NCBI RefSeq assembly: GCF_008039615.1
Contig: NZ_VDUZ01000040.1
Coordinates: forward strand, 23,223 to 87,222
Source: Vineibacter terrae
GTDB lineage: Bacteria; Pseudomonadota; Alphaproteobacteria; Reyranellales; Reyranellaceae
Reading direction: 5' to 3'
DNA length: 64,000 bases
Positions 26,663-34,616 of this stretch are shown in pieces; the stretch's first letter is position 1; each line of letters begins with the position of its first letter. The notes beneath the pieces are model-generated. The model was given only the letters and a program-made list of their open reading frames with translations. It was not told where the DNA came from and ran no database searches. A program made the translations under genes and the position numbers.

Positions 26663-26915
26663 GGGAGCGCCGGCTTCCAGCCGGCATCATCATTCCGCGC
26701 CGCGATATCGAGCGCTGTTCCAGCGCCATTCGCGAGGTGCCGACACCAGGCCCGCCTTCACCGGGTTGGTCTGGACGATGCCTGCGCCATCGAAGTGAGG
26801 CAGGTAGCCGCGCGAATACCAGCCCTTTTCGCTGGTTCCGTCATCACCTTGCGCCATTCGCTCGGCCTGCTTGTTGGACTCGGGCCGCTTGAGCCGGCTG
26901 GAAGCCGGCGCTCCC
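26663..26915. mobile_element. REP-flanked degraded RAYT unit
   Basis: Two inverted family D REP arms, GGGAGCGCCGGCTTCCAGCC at 26663 and GGCTGGAAGCCGGCGCTCCC ending at 26915, bracket about 210 bp. The inside (minus strand) encodes the two ends of a REP-associated tyrosine transposase with the centre missing. REP arms flanking a RAYT gene form the known REPtron arrangement, so this looks like a non-autonomous internal-deletion derivative. The same REP arms occur alone at 10885-10955. Confidence 0.75.
26690..26857 (-). pseudogene. REP-associated tyrosine transposase, internally deleted
   Basis: The frame reads MAQGDDGTSEKGWYSRGYLP, HFDGAGIVQ, then immediately TNPVKAGLV, SAPREWRWNSARYRGAE and stop. 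The first part matches the N-terminus of RAYT/Y1_Tnp proteins (W-x-x-RGYLPH-x-D) and the second their C-terminus (NNPVKAGLV-x-x-P-x-x-W-x-WSSA). The whole catalytic core, including the HUH His pair and the Tyr, is absent. The join is in frame, so the deletion left an ORF of 55 codons. It cannot be active. Confidence 0.75.
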
Positions 26916-26916
26916 A

Positions 26917-27777
26917 TCACCGCTCCGGGAAGCGGCGCAAATCGGCGGGGGCGAAGGTCCATTCCGGCGTGACGATTTCCTTCTCACCGGTGATGCGATA
27001 CCAGGCGCCGCCGCCCGGGTTGTTCAGGACATGGATGTTCTGGGCCGGCATGAAGCTCTGCAGCAGCAGGGCGCGGCGCTCGCCGGTGCCGGGATTGACC
27101 ACGACATCCACGATCAGCACCGCATGGCCGGGCATGCCGGGCTGGATCAGCACATCGCCAGGCTCGAAGGCGCTGGGGTCGCGCAGCTGCACCAGCTCGC
27201 GCTGCAGCGATACCGAGCCGGCATAGGTGAAGATGATGTCAAGCCAGCTGCGAAAGCCGCGCCGCGTGTCGGTCTTGGGGCCGACCGACGTCCAGCTTAC
27301 CATGTTGCCCTGGACCAGCGGCCGGCGGCCCGCCAGCCAGTCGGCATAGGCGTAGAGGTCGCCGCTGGTGAAATGGAACGCGATCTCGGACAGGCGTTTC
27401 GTGGCGCGCAGGTACTCGGCCCGCAGACGGATGATGGCGTCGGCGCATTGCTGCAGGTTGGTGCGGCCGACATCGATGTCGATCACGGCCGCGACGCCGC
27501 TCTGATCCGGCTTGAGACGGCCGTCATAGAGCCTGACCGGCTCGCCGGCCGGCCGCAGCGGCAGCTGGCGCAGCCATTCGCCGAAGGTGTTGGACGTGGT
27601 GCTCAGGCGCTGGAAGCCGGCCGGCGCCGGAAAGCGGTCGACCAGCGTGTCCAGCGCCGGGCCTGCCAGCCATTCGGGTGCCGGCCACTCGGCCGACTGC
27701 GCGGCGGTGGTGTGCGACCATGCCGCCATCGGCAGGGTCGCGATCGTTCCGGCGAGAAGAAAACGTCGTGAAATCAT
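26917..27777 (-). CDS. DUF4846 exported protein
   Basis: A 286-residue protein with a Tat-like signal (SRRFLLAGTIATLPMAAW). The body matches DUF4846: FGEWLRQLPL, DIDVGRTNLQQCADAIIRLR, FHFTSGDLYAYADW, and GDVLIQPGMPGHAVLIVDV with PAQNIHVLNNP. The late GHAVLIVD block has a papain-like His arrangement, so a hydrolase fold is possible, but the function is unknown. The gene lies just beyond the RAYT remnant and is divergent from the LLM oxidoreductase. Confidence 0.85.
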   Translation of the reverse strand: MISRRFLLAGTIATLPMAAWSHTTAAQSAEWPAPEWLAGPALDTLVDRFPAPAGFQRLSTTSNTFGEWLRQLPLRPAGEPVRLYDGRLKPDQSGVAAVIDIDVGRTNLQQCADAIIRLRAEYLRATKRLSEIAFHFTSGDLYAYADWLAGRRPLVQGNMVSWTSVGPKTDTRRGFRSWLDIIFTYAGSVSLQRELVQLRDPSAFEPGDVLIQPGMPGHAVLIVDVVVNPGTGERRALLLQSFMPAQNIHVLNNPGGGAWYRITGEKEIVTPEWTFAPADLRRFPER

Positions 27778-27911
27778 GGAGTTGCTCTATGAGGGGTGGA
27801 TGCGTCGGAAATGCGGCAGCCATGCGGCAGGCAGCCGGACTCCCGACTCGCCAAGGCATGAACGGCTGTTTACCATGAGGCAGGTGCCAAAGATTTGAAC
27901 GGAGGAGCGCC

Positions 27912-29039
27912 ATGCATGTCGGGATGGCCGTCGTTTTTCAGAACACCAACAAGCATTTGACGGATCGCCAGGTCTACCTGAACGAGCTGGCGCTGGCCGA
28001 GATGGCCGAGCCCATGGGATTCGAGTCGATCTGGTCGGTCGAGCATCATTTTACCGACTACACTATGTGTCCCGACGTGGTGCAGTTCCTGTCCTATATG
28101 GCCGGCAGGTCCAAGACGCTGCGGCTGGGATCGATGGTGGTGGTGCTGCCGTGGCACGACCCGATGCGCGTCGCCGAAGAGGTGTCGATGCTCGACAACC
28201 TGTCGGGCGGCCGCATGATCCTGGGGCTGGGCCGGGGCGCCGGCAAGGTGGAATTTGACGGCTTCCGGGTCGACATGGGCGAAAGCCGCGAGCGCTTCGT
28301 GGAATACGGCGAGGCGCTGCTGCAGGGCCTCGAGCGCGGCTACATGGAATACGACGGCAAGTTCTACCAGCAGCCGCGCGCCGGGATCCGGCCGGCGCCG
28401 TTCAAGAGCTTCCGTGGCCGCACCTATGCCGCTGCCGTGTCGCCGGAGAGCGCCCGCATCATGGCCAAGCTCGGCGTCGGCCTGCTGATCATTCCGCAGA
28501 AGCCGTGGCGCGAGGTGGAGAAGGAGCTCACCGAGTACAACAAGCTGTTCCTGGAGATCAACGGCGTGCCGGCGCCCAAGCCGATCTCCGCCGGCTGGAC
28601 CTTCGTCGACGCCAGCGCCGAGCGCGCCCGCGAGATGGCGCTGCAGTACATCGGCGGCTACTACCGCACGGTACTCGACCACTACCAGTTCGCCGGCGAG
28701 CACATCAAGAACACCAAGGGCTACGAGTACTACGCCAAGATGAACGACAAGCTGGCCGTCTACGGCGACCAGAAGGCGATCGAGTTCTTCGCCGACCTGC
28801 AGGTCTACGGCACGCCGGAGCAGGTCTACGACAAGATCATGAAGATCCACGATCAAACCGCCAATAAGGCCTATGTCGGGGTGTTCGGCTATGCCGGCAT
28901 GCCGCACGAGGAAGCGGTGCGCAACGTGACCATGTTCGCACGCGAGGTCATGCCGCAGCTCAAGAAATTCAAGGTCGTGGAGGACGTCGACTGCTCCGCC
29001 GCGCTGCCTGACCTGCGCTTCGCCCAGGCCGCGGAGTAG
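27912..29039 (+). CDS. LLM-class flavin-dependent oxidoreductase
   Basis: A bacterial-luciferase-fold protein of 375 residues. Visible family features are MGFESIWSVEHHF near residues 36-48, TLRLGSMVVVLPWHDP, LDNLSGGRMILGLGRG near 95-110, and GTPEQVYDKI near the end. It should use reduced FMN or F420 to oxidise an unknown substrate, without need for light emission. The start has GGAGGAGCGCC before ATG. It stands alone between palindromes. Confidence 0.9.
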   Translation: MHVGMAVVFQNTNKHLTDRQVYLNELALAEMAEPMGFESIWSVEHHFTDYTMCPDVVQFLSYMAGRSKTLRLGSMVVVLPWHDPMRVAEEVSMLDNLSGGRMILGLGRGAGKVEFDGFRVDMGESRERFVEYGEALLQGLERGYMEYDGKFYQQPRAGIRPAPFKSFRGRTYAAAVSPESARIMAKLGVGLLIIPQKPWREVEKELTEYNKLFLEINGVPAPKPISAGWTFVDASAERAREMALQYIGGYYRTVLDHYQFAGEHIKNTKGYEYYAKMNDKLAVYGDQKAIEFFADLQVYGTPEQVYDKIMKIHDQTANKAYVGVFGYAGMPHEEAVRNVTMFAREVMPQLKKFKVVEDVDCSAALPDLRFAQAAE

Positions 29040-29041
29040 CT

Positions 29042-29152
29042 GGGAGCGCGCCACTCCCGTGGCGCACGCCGGCCCGTAGGGCCGGATCATGTCCTTCGTC
29101 GCGTGGGAGCCGGCGCTGCGCGCCGGTGCGCCGCTGGAGTGGCGCGCTCCCG
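29042..29152. repeat. REP-like palindrome cluster (D-related)
   Basis: GGGAGCGCGCCACTC at the left is mirrored by GAGTGGCGCGCTCCC at the right, with CCGGCCCGTAGGGCCGG and CCGGCGCTGCGCGCCGG hairpins inside. It lies between the convergent LLM and thiE genes. Confidence 0.8.
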
Positions 29153-29158
29153 GCGCGC

Positions 29159-29782
29159 TCAGCCGCCGATCCGTGCGCGCAATTGCGCAGCGGCGTGCGT
29201 CACGTCGTGCGCCGCCATGACGGCCGACACGACGGCGATGCCGTCGGCGCCGGCCGCGATCACGCCGGCGGCGTTGTCCAGGCTCAGGCCGCCGATCGCC
29301 ACGACCGGCAGGCCGCAGGCGGTGCGGATGGCGGCCAGGCCGTCGAGGCCGAGCGGCGGCGCGGCATCGGGCTTGGTGGCCGTGGCGAAGACAGGACCGG
29401 CGCCGAGATAGTCGACCGCGGCGAGATCCGCATGCGCGAGCTGTGCGGCCTGCTCGATCGACAGGCCGATAATCGCTTCGCGGCCCAGCAGGCGGCGCGC
29501 GTCGCGCACCGGCAGGTCGCGCTGGCCCAGATGCACGCCGTCGGCGCCGATGGCGTGCGCCACGTCGACGCGGTCGTTGATGATCAGCGGCACGCCCGTG
29601 CCCTCGAGCACCTGCCTGACCGCGCGCGCCTCCTGCACGAAGCGGCCGACATGATCGCCCTTGTCGCGCAGCTGCACCATCGTGACGCCGCCGCGCACCG
29701 CGGCCGCGACGATGTCGGGCAGCCGCCGCGTGCCGGCAAACGCCGGGTCGGCGACCAGATAGAGCCGCATATGCTCGCGCAT
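29159..29782 (-). CDS. thiE: Thiamine phosphate synthase
   Basis: A 207-residue TIM-barrel enzyme joining HMP-diphosphate and thiazole phosphate to thiamine phosphate. Motifs: VTMVQLRDKGD (diphosphate/thiazole binding), PLIINDRVDVA, ADGVHLGQRDLP, LGAGPVFATATKPDA and VAIGGLSLDN. GGGAGATC precedes ATG 29782. Unlike thiM it has no riboswitch in its leader, and it is separated from thiM by a plus-strand alkB-like gene. Confidence 0.93.
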   Translation of the reverse strand: MREHMRLYLVADPAFAGTRRLPDIVAAAVRGGVTMVQLRDKGDHVGRFVQEARAVRQVLEGTGVPLIINDRVDVAHAIGADGVHLGQRDLPVRDARRLLGREAIIGLSIEQAAQLAHADLAAVDYLGAGPVFATATKPDAAPPLGLDGLAAIRTACGLPVVAIGGLSLDNAAGVIAAGADGIAVVSAVMAAHDVTHAAAQLRARIGG

Positions 29783-29941
29783 GATCTCCCGCCTCGCGCG
29801 GCATTGCCGCTGCCGTTGTCAGTCAGCGCGAGCATAGCGGGGGATCTTTGTGAATGGAGCTTCGATCTTCCACCATGCCCGTCGTCTGTACTACTGACCT
29901 CGAGAATCTCCGCGAGCCGCGGCGATTTGGGTCTGCTCGCT

Positions 29942-30074
29942 GTCATCCTGAGCGCAGCGAAGGATCTTTTGAGCGGTTCTATCGCACGGGAATGATGATG
30001 GCGTACGGCGTCTCGACGGGGCGTGCCCGTGCGAAACGACGGTCCAAAGGATTCTTCGCTGCGCTTGGGATGAC
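29942..30074. repeat. Family C palindrome with long centre
   Basis: GTCATCCTGAGCGCAGCGAA at the left and TTCGCTGCGCTTGGGATGAC at the right enclose about 90 bp. A partial, degenerate arm lies just left at about 29821-29855. The 367-base gap between thiE and alkB holds no gene. Confidence 0.8.
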
Positions 30075-30149
30075 AGAAAAGGCCGGTGCGGCGATTTGGC
30101 CGCAAGCCGCGGAGTGCGGCGCGGCTGGCGAGAGGATTGAACCGGCGGC

Positions 30150-30833
30150 ATGATCAAGGATCAGGAGCCGACGGCCGCCATGACCCCGGGTGACCTCTTC
30201 AGCGACCAGGCCGGCGTGCCGGCGTGCGAGGCCATGGCGCCACGCGCGGTCGTGCTGCGCGGCTTCGCCCGCGACGACGGCGCAGCGCTGCTGCGCGCCG
30301 TGGCGATCGTGACGGCGCAGGCGCCGTTCCGTCACATGGTGACGCCCGGCGGCTTCACGATGTCGGCGGCGATGACGAATTGCGGCCGCGTGGGCTGGCT
30401 CACCGACCGCAAGGGCTACCGCTACGATGCGGTCGATCCCGAGACGGGCCTCCCGTGGCCCGGCCTGCCCGAACCCTTCGTGGCGCTGGCGCGGCATGCC
30501 GCCGATGCTGCCGGCTTCGCCGACTTCGTGCCCGATGCCTGCCTGATCAACCGCTACGAGCCCGGGGCGCGGCTCTCCTTGCACCAGGACCGCAACGAGC
30601 GCGATTTCTCGGCGCCGATCGTGTCGGTCTCGCTCGGCCTGCCGGCGGTGTTCCTGTTCGGCGGCGCGCAGCGCAACGACCGGCCGCGCCGCTACCGGCT
30701 GGAGCATGGGGACGTCGCCGTCTGGGGCGGGCCGGCGCGGCTGGCCTTCCATGGCGTGGCGCCGCTGGCCGACGGCGACCACCCGCTCACCGGCCGGCAG
30801 CGTTTCAACCTGACCCTGCGCAAGGCGCTGTGA
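30150..30833 (+). CDS. alkB: AlkB-type 2-oxoglutarate/Fe(II) dioxygenase
   Basis: A 227-residue DNA/RNA demethylase that removes N1-methyladenine and N3-methylcytosine by oxidation. Iron ligands are His-145 and Asp-147 (RLSLHQDRNE) and His-201 (LAFHGVAP). The 2-oxoglutarate-binding arginines are in GRQRFNLTLRKA near the C-terminus, and CLINRYEPGA is the substrate-loop motif. ATG 30180 (with AGGAG twelve bases upstream) is an alternative start. It is transcribed alone, with no ada gene nearby. Confidence 0.92.
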   Translation: MIKDQEPTAAMTPGDLFSDQAGVPACEAMAPRAVVLRGFARDDGAALLRAVAIVTAQAPFRHMVTPGGFTMSAAMTNCGRVGWLTDRKGYRYDAVDPETGLPWPGLPEPFVALARHAADAAGFADFVPDACLINRYEPGARLSLHQDRNERDFSAPIVSVSLGLPAVFLFGGAQRNDRPRRYRLEHGDVAVWGGPARLAFHGVAPLADGDHPLTGRQRFNLTLRKAL

Positions 30834-30880
30834 CGCGGGAAGCGGCCGGCGTGACGCCGGGATGAACCGGCCAGCGGCGA

Positions 30881-31708
30881 TCAGGTCGAGGGCGAGCTGG
30901 CCTCGACCCGCACGCCGGCGCGTACCACTGCCGCGTCGAGACCGTGCAACGTGTCCATCAACGCTGCACGCAAGCTGCCGGGCCCGCGCGCGGCCTTGGC
31001 TGCGGTCTCGCCGGCCAGGCCGAACACCGCCGTGGCGGCGGTGGCGGCGAGCAGGGCGTCCTTCTCGACGGCGGCGAAGGCGCCGGTCACCGCCGTTAGG
31101 GCGCAGCCCAGGGCGGTGACGCGCGTCATCAGGGGATCGCCGTTGGCGATGCGCACCGTGCGCGTGCCGTCGGTGACGAGGTCGACGGCCCCGGTCACGA
31201 CCACGGTGCCGCCCAGCGTGCGTGCCAGCAGCATCGCGGAGGCTTCCGCCTCGGCGGTCGTCTGCGTGCTGTCCACGCCCTTCTGCCGCGCCTGCGCCAG
31301 GCCGGCCAGCGCGATGATCTCCGAGGCGTTGCCGCGCACGATCGTGGGCCGCAGGTCCAGAAGCTCAGTCGCCGTCTTGCGTCGGAAGGCGGTGGCGCCG
31401 ACGCCGACCGGATCCAGCACCCAGGGCTTGCCCAGCCGCGCCGCGGTGCGCGCCGCCACGCGCATGCTCTCGACCCAGGCTGACGACAGCGTGCCGATAT
31501 TGATGGTCAGCGCATCGGCGACTGTGACGAACTCGGCCACCTCCTCGACGGCATGCACCATGGCCGGCGAGGCGCCCACGGCCAGCACGGCGTTGGCGGC
31601 CGCATCCATGGCTACGAAGTTGGTGATGTTCTGCACCAGCGGCGCGCGCTCGCGCACGCGCTGCAGCAGCTCCCAGGACTCTTCGGCAAGGTTGTCAGCA
31701 AGGTTCAT
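30881..31708 (-). CDS. thiM: Hydroxyethylthiazole kinase
   Basis: A 275-residue salvage kinase phosphorylating 4-methyl-5-(2-hydroxyethyl)thiazole. Characteristic parts: VQNITNFVAMDAAANAVLAV near the N-terminus, KPWVLDPVGVGAT, TIVRGNASEIIALAG, and the C-terminal ALGCALTAVTGAFAAVE, whose Cys takes the place used for catalysis. It starts at ATG 31708. The Shine-Dalgarno GGGAG at 31718-31722 lies in the 3' strand of a TPP riboswitch. Confidence 0.95.
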   Translation of the reverse strand: MNLADNLAEESWELLQRVRERAPLVQNITNFVAMDAAANAVLAVGASPAMVHAVEEVAEFVTVADALTINIGTLSSAWVESMRVAARTAARLGKPWVLDPVGVGATAFRRKTATELLDLRPTIVRGNASEIIALAGLAQARQKGVDSTQTTAEAEASAMLLARTLGGTVVVTGAVDLVTDGTRTVRIANGDPLMTRVTALGCALTAVTGAFAAVEKDALLAATAATAVFGLAGETAAKAARGPGSLRAALMDTLHGLDAAVVRAGVRVEASSPST

Positions 31709-31712
31709 GCGA

Positions 31713-31792
31713 ACCGTCTCCCTTCGCTGGCATGATCCAGATCAGGTTCGATGGGTTTGTCTCAGCTCCCCGGATGGGAGCACCCCAGCGGT
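31713..31792 (-). promoter_or_regulatory. TPP riboswitch (THI element)
   Basis: All conserved blocks are present on the minus strand in order: GGGGTGC, a GCTCCC/GGGAGC P3 hairpin, GCTGAGA, ACCC, GAACCTGATCTGGAT, ATGCCAGCG and AGGGA. A P1 helix can form from ACCGCT (31792-31787) and the AGACGGT region (31719-31713). The thiM Shine-Dalgarno (31718-31722) overlaps the aptamer's own 3' GGGA and P1 strand, so ligand-stabilised P1 would hide it. No separate terminator is visible, so control is probably translational. Confidence 0.95.
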
Positions 31793-31805
31793 AGGTGGAA
31801 GCTAA

Positions 31806-31932
31806 CCCCTTCCCCGCTTGCGGGGAAGGTGCCGCGAAGCGGCGGATGGGGAGCCGACGTGGTCTTCGCAACTGGGACCACGTGGGGTCCCCTCCGACCC
31901 TTCGGGCCACCTCCCCAACTGCGTTGGGGAGG
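31806..31932. repeat. Family B palindrome
   Basis: CCCCTTCCCCGC-TTG-CGGGGAAGG, a GCCGCGAAGCGGC hairpin, then GGGGAGCCGACGTGGTCT, mirrored by GACCACGTGGGG and CTCCCCAACTGCGTTGGGG. It lies between the TPP riboswitch and the 3' end of prfC. Confidence 0.88.
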
Positions 31933-31944
31933 AAGAAGCCCTCC

Positions 31945-33567
31945 TCAGTGCCGTTCGCGGGTCTCGGCGAAGCGGATGGCGGGGAAGCGCTCGCGGATGG
32001 TGTTGAGCTCCCAGGCGTTGCGCGCGAGATAGACCGGCGCGCCGTCGCGGTCCTCGGCCATCGCCACGCGCTGCGCCGCCATGAAGGCGTCGAGCTCGGC
32101 CTTGCTGTCGGCGGAGATCCAGCGCGCCGTCTCGAACGGCGCCTGTTCCAGCCCGATCTTCACCTGGTATTCGGTCTCGACCCGGGTCAGCAGCACGTCG
32201 AGCTGCAGCGAGCCCACCACGCCCACGATCCAGTCGCCGCCCAGGGTACGGCGGAACACCTGCGTCACGCCCTCCTCGGCGAGGTCCTCCAGCGCCCGGC
32301 GCAGCTGCTTGGACTTCATCGGGTCTTCCAGGCGCACGCGCCGCAGGATCTCGGGCGCGAAGCTGGGGATGCCCGTGATGCGCAGCTCCTCGCCCTCGGT
32401 CAGCGTGTCGCCGACGCGCAGGGTGCCGTGGTTGGGCACGCCGATGATGTCGCCCGGCCAGGCCTCGTCGACGATCTCGCGCTCGCGGGCGAAGAACAGG
32501 ATCGGGCTGGAGATGGTGATGGTCTTGCCGGTGCCGACCTGCTTCAGCTTCATGCCGCGCTGGAAGCGTCCCGACGACAGGCGCATGAAGGCGACGCGGT
32601 CGCGGTGGTTGGGGTCCATGTTGGCCTGGACCTTGAACACGAAGCCCGAGACCTTGGGCTCGGTCGGCACGATCGGGCGCGGCTCGGCCGGCTGCGGACG
32701 CGGCGGCGGCGCATAGGTGGCCAGCGCCTCGAGCACCTCGCGCACGCCGAAATTGTTGTAGGCGCTGCCGAAGAACACCGGCGTCAGATGGCCCTCGCGG
32801 TACGACGCCAGGTCAAACTCGGGATAGCCGATGCGCACCAGCTCGACGTCTTCCTTCAGCTTGGCGTGCTGCGCCTCGGGCAGCGCCGACGCCAGCCGGG
32901 GATCGTCGATGCCGTCGCATTCGACGACGGCGCCGACCTTCTCGCGGTCCTGGGCCGAGAACAGCAGCATGCGGTCGCGCACGAGGTCGTAGCAGCCACG
33001 GAACTCCTGGCCGGAGCCGGCCGGCCAGGTCATGGGCGTGACGTCCAGCGCCAGCGTCGAGGCGATCTCGTCCAGCAGCGCGAACGGATCCTTGCTCTCG
33101 CGGTCCATCTTGTTGATGAAGGTGACGATCGGCACGTCGCGCAGGCGGCAGATCTCGAACAGCTTGCGGGTGCGCGCCTCGATGCCCTTGGCGGCGTCGA
33201 TCACCATGATCGCCGAATCGACGGCGGTCAGCGTGCGGTAGGTGTCCTCGCTGAAATCCTCGTGGCCGGGCGTGTCCAGCAGGTTGAAGACGGCGCCGCC
33301 ATACTCGAAGGTCATCACCGAGGTGGTGACCGAGATGCCGCGCTGCTGCTCGATCTTCATCCAGTCCGAGCGGGCGCGGCGCGCCTCGCCGCGCGCCTTC
33401 ACCGCGCCGGCGGCATGGATGGCGCCGCCGAACAGCAGCAGCTTCTCGGTCAGGGTCGTCTTGCCGGCGTCCGGGTGGGAGATGATCGCGAACGTGCGCC
33501 GCCGGCCGGCGGGATGGTCGGCGAGGGGCTGGTCTTCGGCAGGGGTGGTGACGGCGGCGATCGACAT
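31945..33567 (-). CDS. prfC: Peptide chain release factor 3
   Basis: A 540-residue translational GTPase that recycles RF1/RF2 from terminated ribosomes. G-motifs: HPDAGKTTLTE (P-loop), QQRGISVTTSVMTF (G2), LLDTPGHEDF (G3), and INKMDRE (G4), followed by the RF3-specific C-terminal domain (GVVGSLQLDVLLTRVETEYQV). ATG 33567 (MSIAAV) is preferred to the TTG at 33573. No strong Shine-Dalgarno is visible. Confidence 0.96.
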   Translation of the reverse strand: MSIAAVTTPAEDQPLADHPAGRRRTFAIISHPDAGKTTLTEKLLLFGGAIHAAGAVKARGEARRARSDWMKIEQQRGISVTTSVMTFEYGGAVFNLLDTPGHEDFSEDTYRTLTAVDSAIMVIDAAKGIEARTRKLFEICRLRDVPIVTFINKMDRESKDPFALLDEIASTLALDVTPMTWPAGSGQEFRGCYDLVRDRMLLFSAQDREKVGAVVECDGIDDPRLASALPEAQHAKLKEDVELVRIGYPEFDLASYREGHLTPVFFGSAYNNFGVREVLEALATYAPPPRPQPAEPRPIVPTEPKVSGFVFKVQANMDPNHRDRVAFMRLSSGRFQRGMKLKQVGTGKTITISSPILFFAREREIVDEAWPGDIIGVPNHGTLRVGDTLTEGEELRITGIPSFAPEILRRVRLEDPMKSKQLRRALEDLAEEGVTQVFRRTLGGDWIVGVVGSLQLDVLLTRVETEYQVKIGLEQAPFETARWISADSKAELDAFMAAQRVAMAEDRDGAPVYLARNAWELNTIRERFPAIRFAETRERH

Positions 33568-33642
33568 GGTCAAGGGGGCTTGCGGACGGCGGGCGGGGTT
33601 AACGCGTCAGGGTGGCGAGGTCAAGGCGCCGGGGCGGCGGGC

Positions 33643-34470
33643 CTAGCGCGGCTGCGGCTGCGGCCAGGCGGCCGGCGGCGGCATGGCCCCGTGGCGGGCG
33701 GCCAGCAGCGCATGGCGCTCGGCGTCGTTCAGGTCGATGCGCGTCAGCGCCTCGTCGACCAGGATCGGCGTCGGGCTGCTGCCCGGCACGACCGCCAGGG
33801 CCGTCCTGCCGTCGAGGAAGAAGGGATTCTCCTTCTTCTTCATCCGTTCCGCGAACTTGCGGGGCTTGGCGCCGGCAGCGGCGTAGGCGCAGCTGACGTT
33901 CTTGCCCAGCCAGCTCTTGGTCATCTGGGTCACCGTGACGGTGACGGGGGTCAGCTGGTCCGAGCTGCGGGCGATCTTCTTGAGGCTGGCGGACCGGCCG
34001 GCATTGCGGAACAGGCCGATGCCGATGGCCAGGAAGAGCGCGATGCCGCCGACAGCCGTGGCGATACGGTTCCACATCGCCTCGAGGCCGATATCCAGGG
34101 TGGCAAGCTCGGGCTTGTCGGCCGAGCGCACGACGTTGGCGGTGTAGTCGCCGAAATGGACATCGACGAACGAGAACGAGACGTGGCGGCCGTAGCGCCT
34201 GCCGTCGACGGCGTAGGCGAGGTCGGCTTCGCACGACACCAGCACCAGCTTGCTGCGGCACTTGCCATTGGTGATGCGGGCCTGCGGCACCTCGACCGGA
34301 TTCTGGCGGATCTCCCAGTCGTGCAGGATCCCGGGCCCCATCCACACGGCGATCCCGGCGACGAAAGCCAGCATCAGCACGCCCAGAAGGCCCAGGCCGA
34401 CCACGCTGGGAACGCCGGTCCGCAGGATCCTGAGCGGCCGGCGGGGGAAGGCGGCAAGAACAGGGTGCAT
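33643..34470 (-). CDS. Two-helix membrane protein, unknown function
   Basis: 275 residues. A hydrophobic helix near 20-45 (VGLGLLGVLMLAFVAGIAVW) is followed by an extracytoplasmic beta-rich loop with Cys pairs (NGKCRSKLVLVSCEADLAYAV). A second helix lies near 135-155 (GGIALFLAIGIGLF), then a cytoplasmic basic region (RMKKKENPFFLDGR) and a Pro-rich end. The loop pattern resembles DUF3592-type membrane proteins, but I do not assign it. GAGAGG precedes ATG 34470. Confidence 0.65.
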   Translation of the reverse strand: MHPVLAAFPRRPLRILRTGVPSVVGLGLLGVLMLAFVAGIAVWMGPGILHDWEIRQNPVEVPQARITNGKCRSKLVLVSCEADLAYAVDGRRYGRHVSFSFVDVHFGDYTANVVRSADKPELATLDIGLEAMWNRIATAVGGIALFLAIGIGLFRNAGRSASLKKIARSSDQLTPVTVTVTQMTKSWLGKNVSCAYAAAGAKPRKFAERMKKKENPFFLDGRTALAVVPGSSPTPILVDEALTRIDLNDAERHALLAARHGAMPPPAAWPQPQPR

Positions 34471-34616
34471 CGGCTTGCCTCTCTCGGACGCGGTGGAAAT
34501 TGTCGTGCGTGTGCGTCAATCACCGGGCCGCGGGCGCGTGGCGGCAGGGGAGGGCGGCGGGCGTAGCCGGCGTTGAGGACGGGGTCAAGGCGCCGCCTGT
34601 CGCGGCCCGGCGTGGG

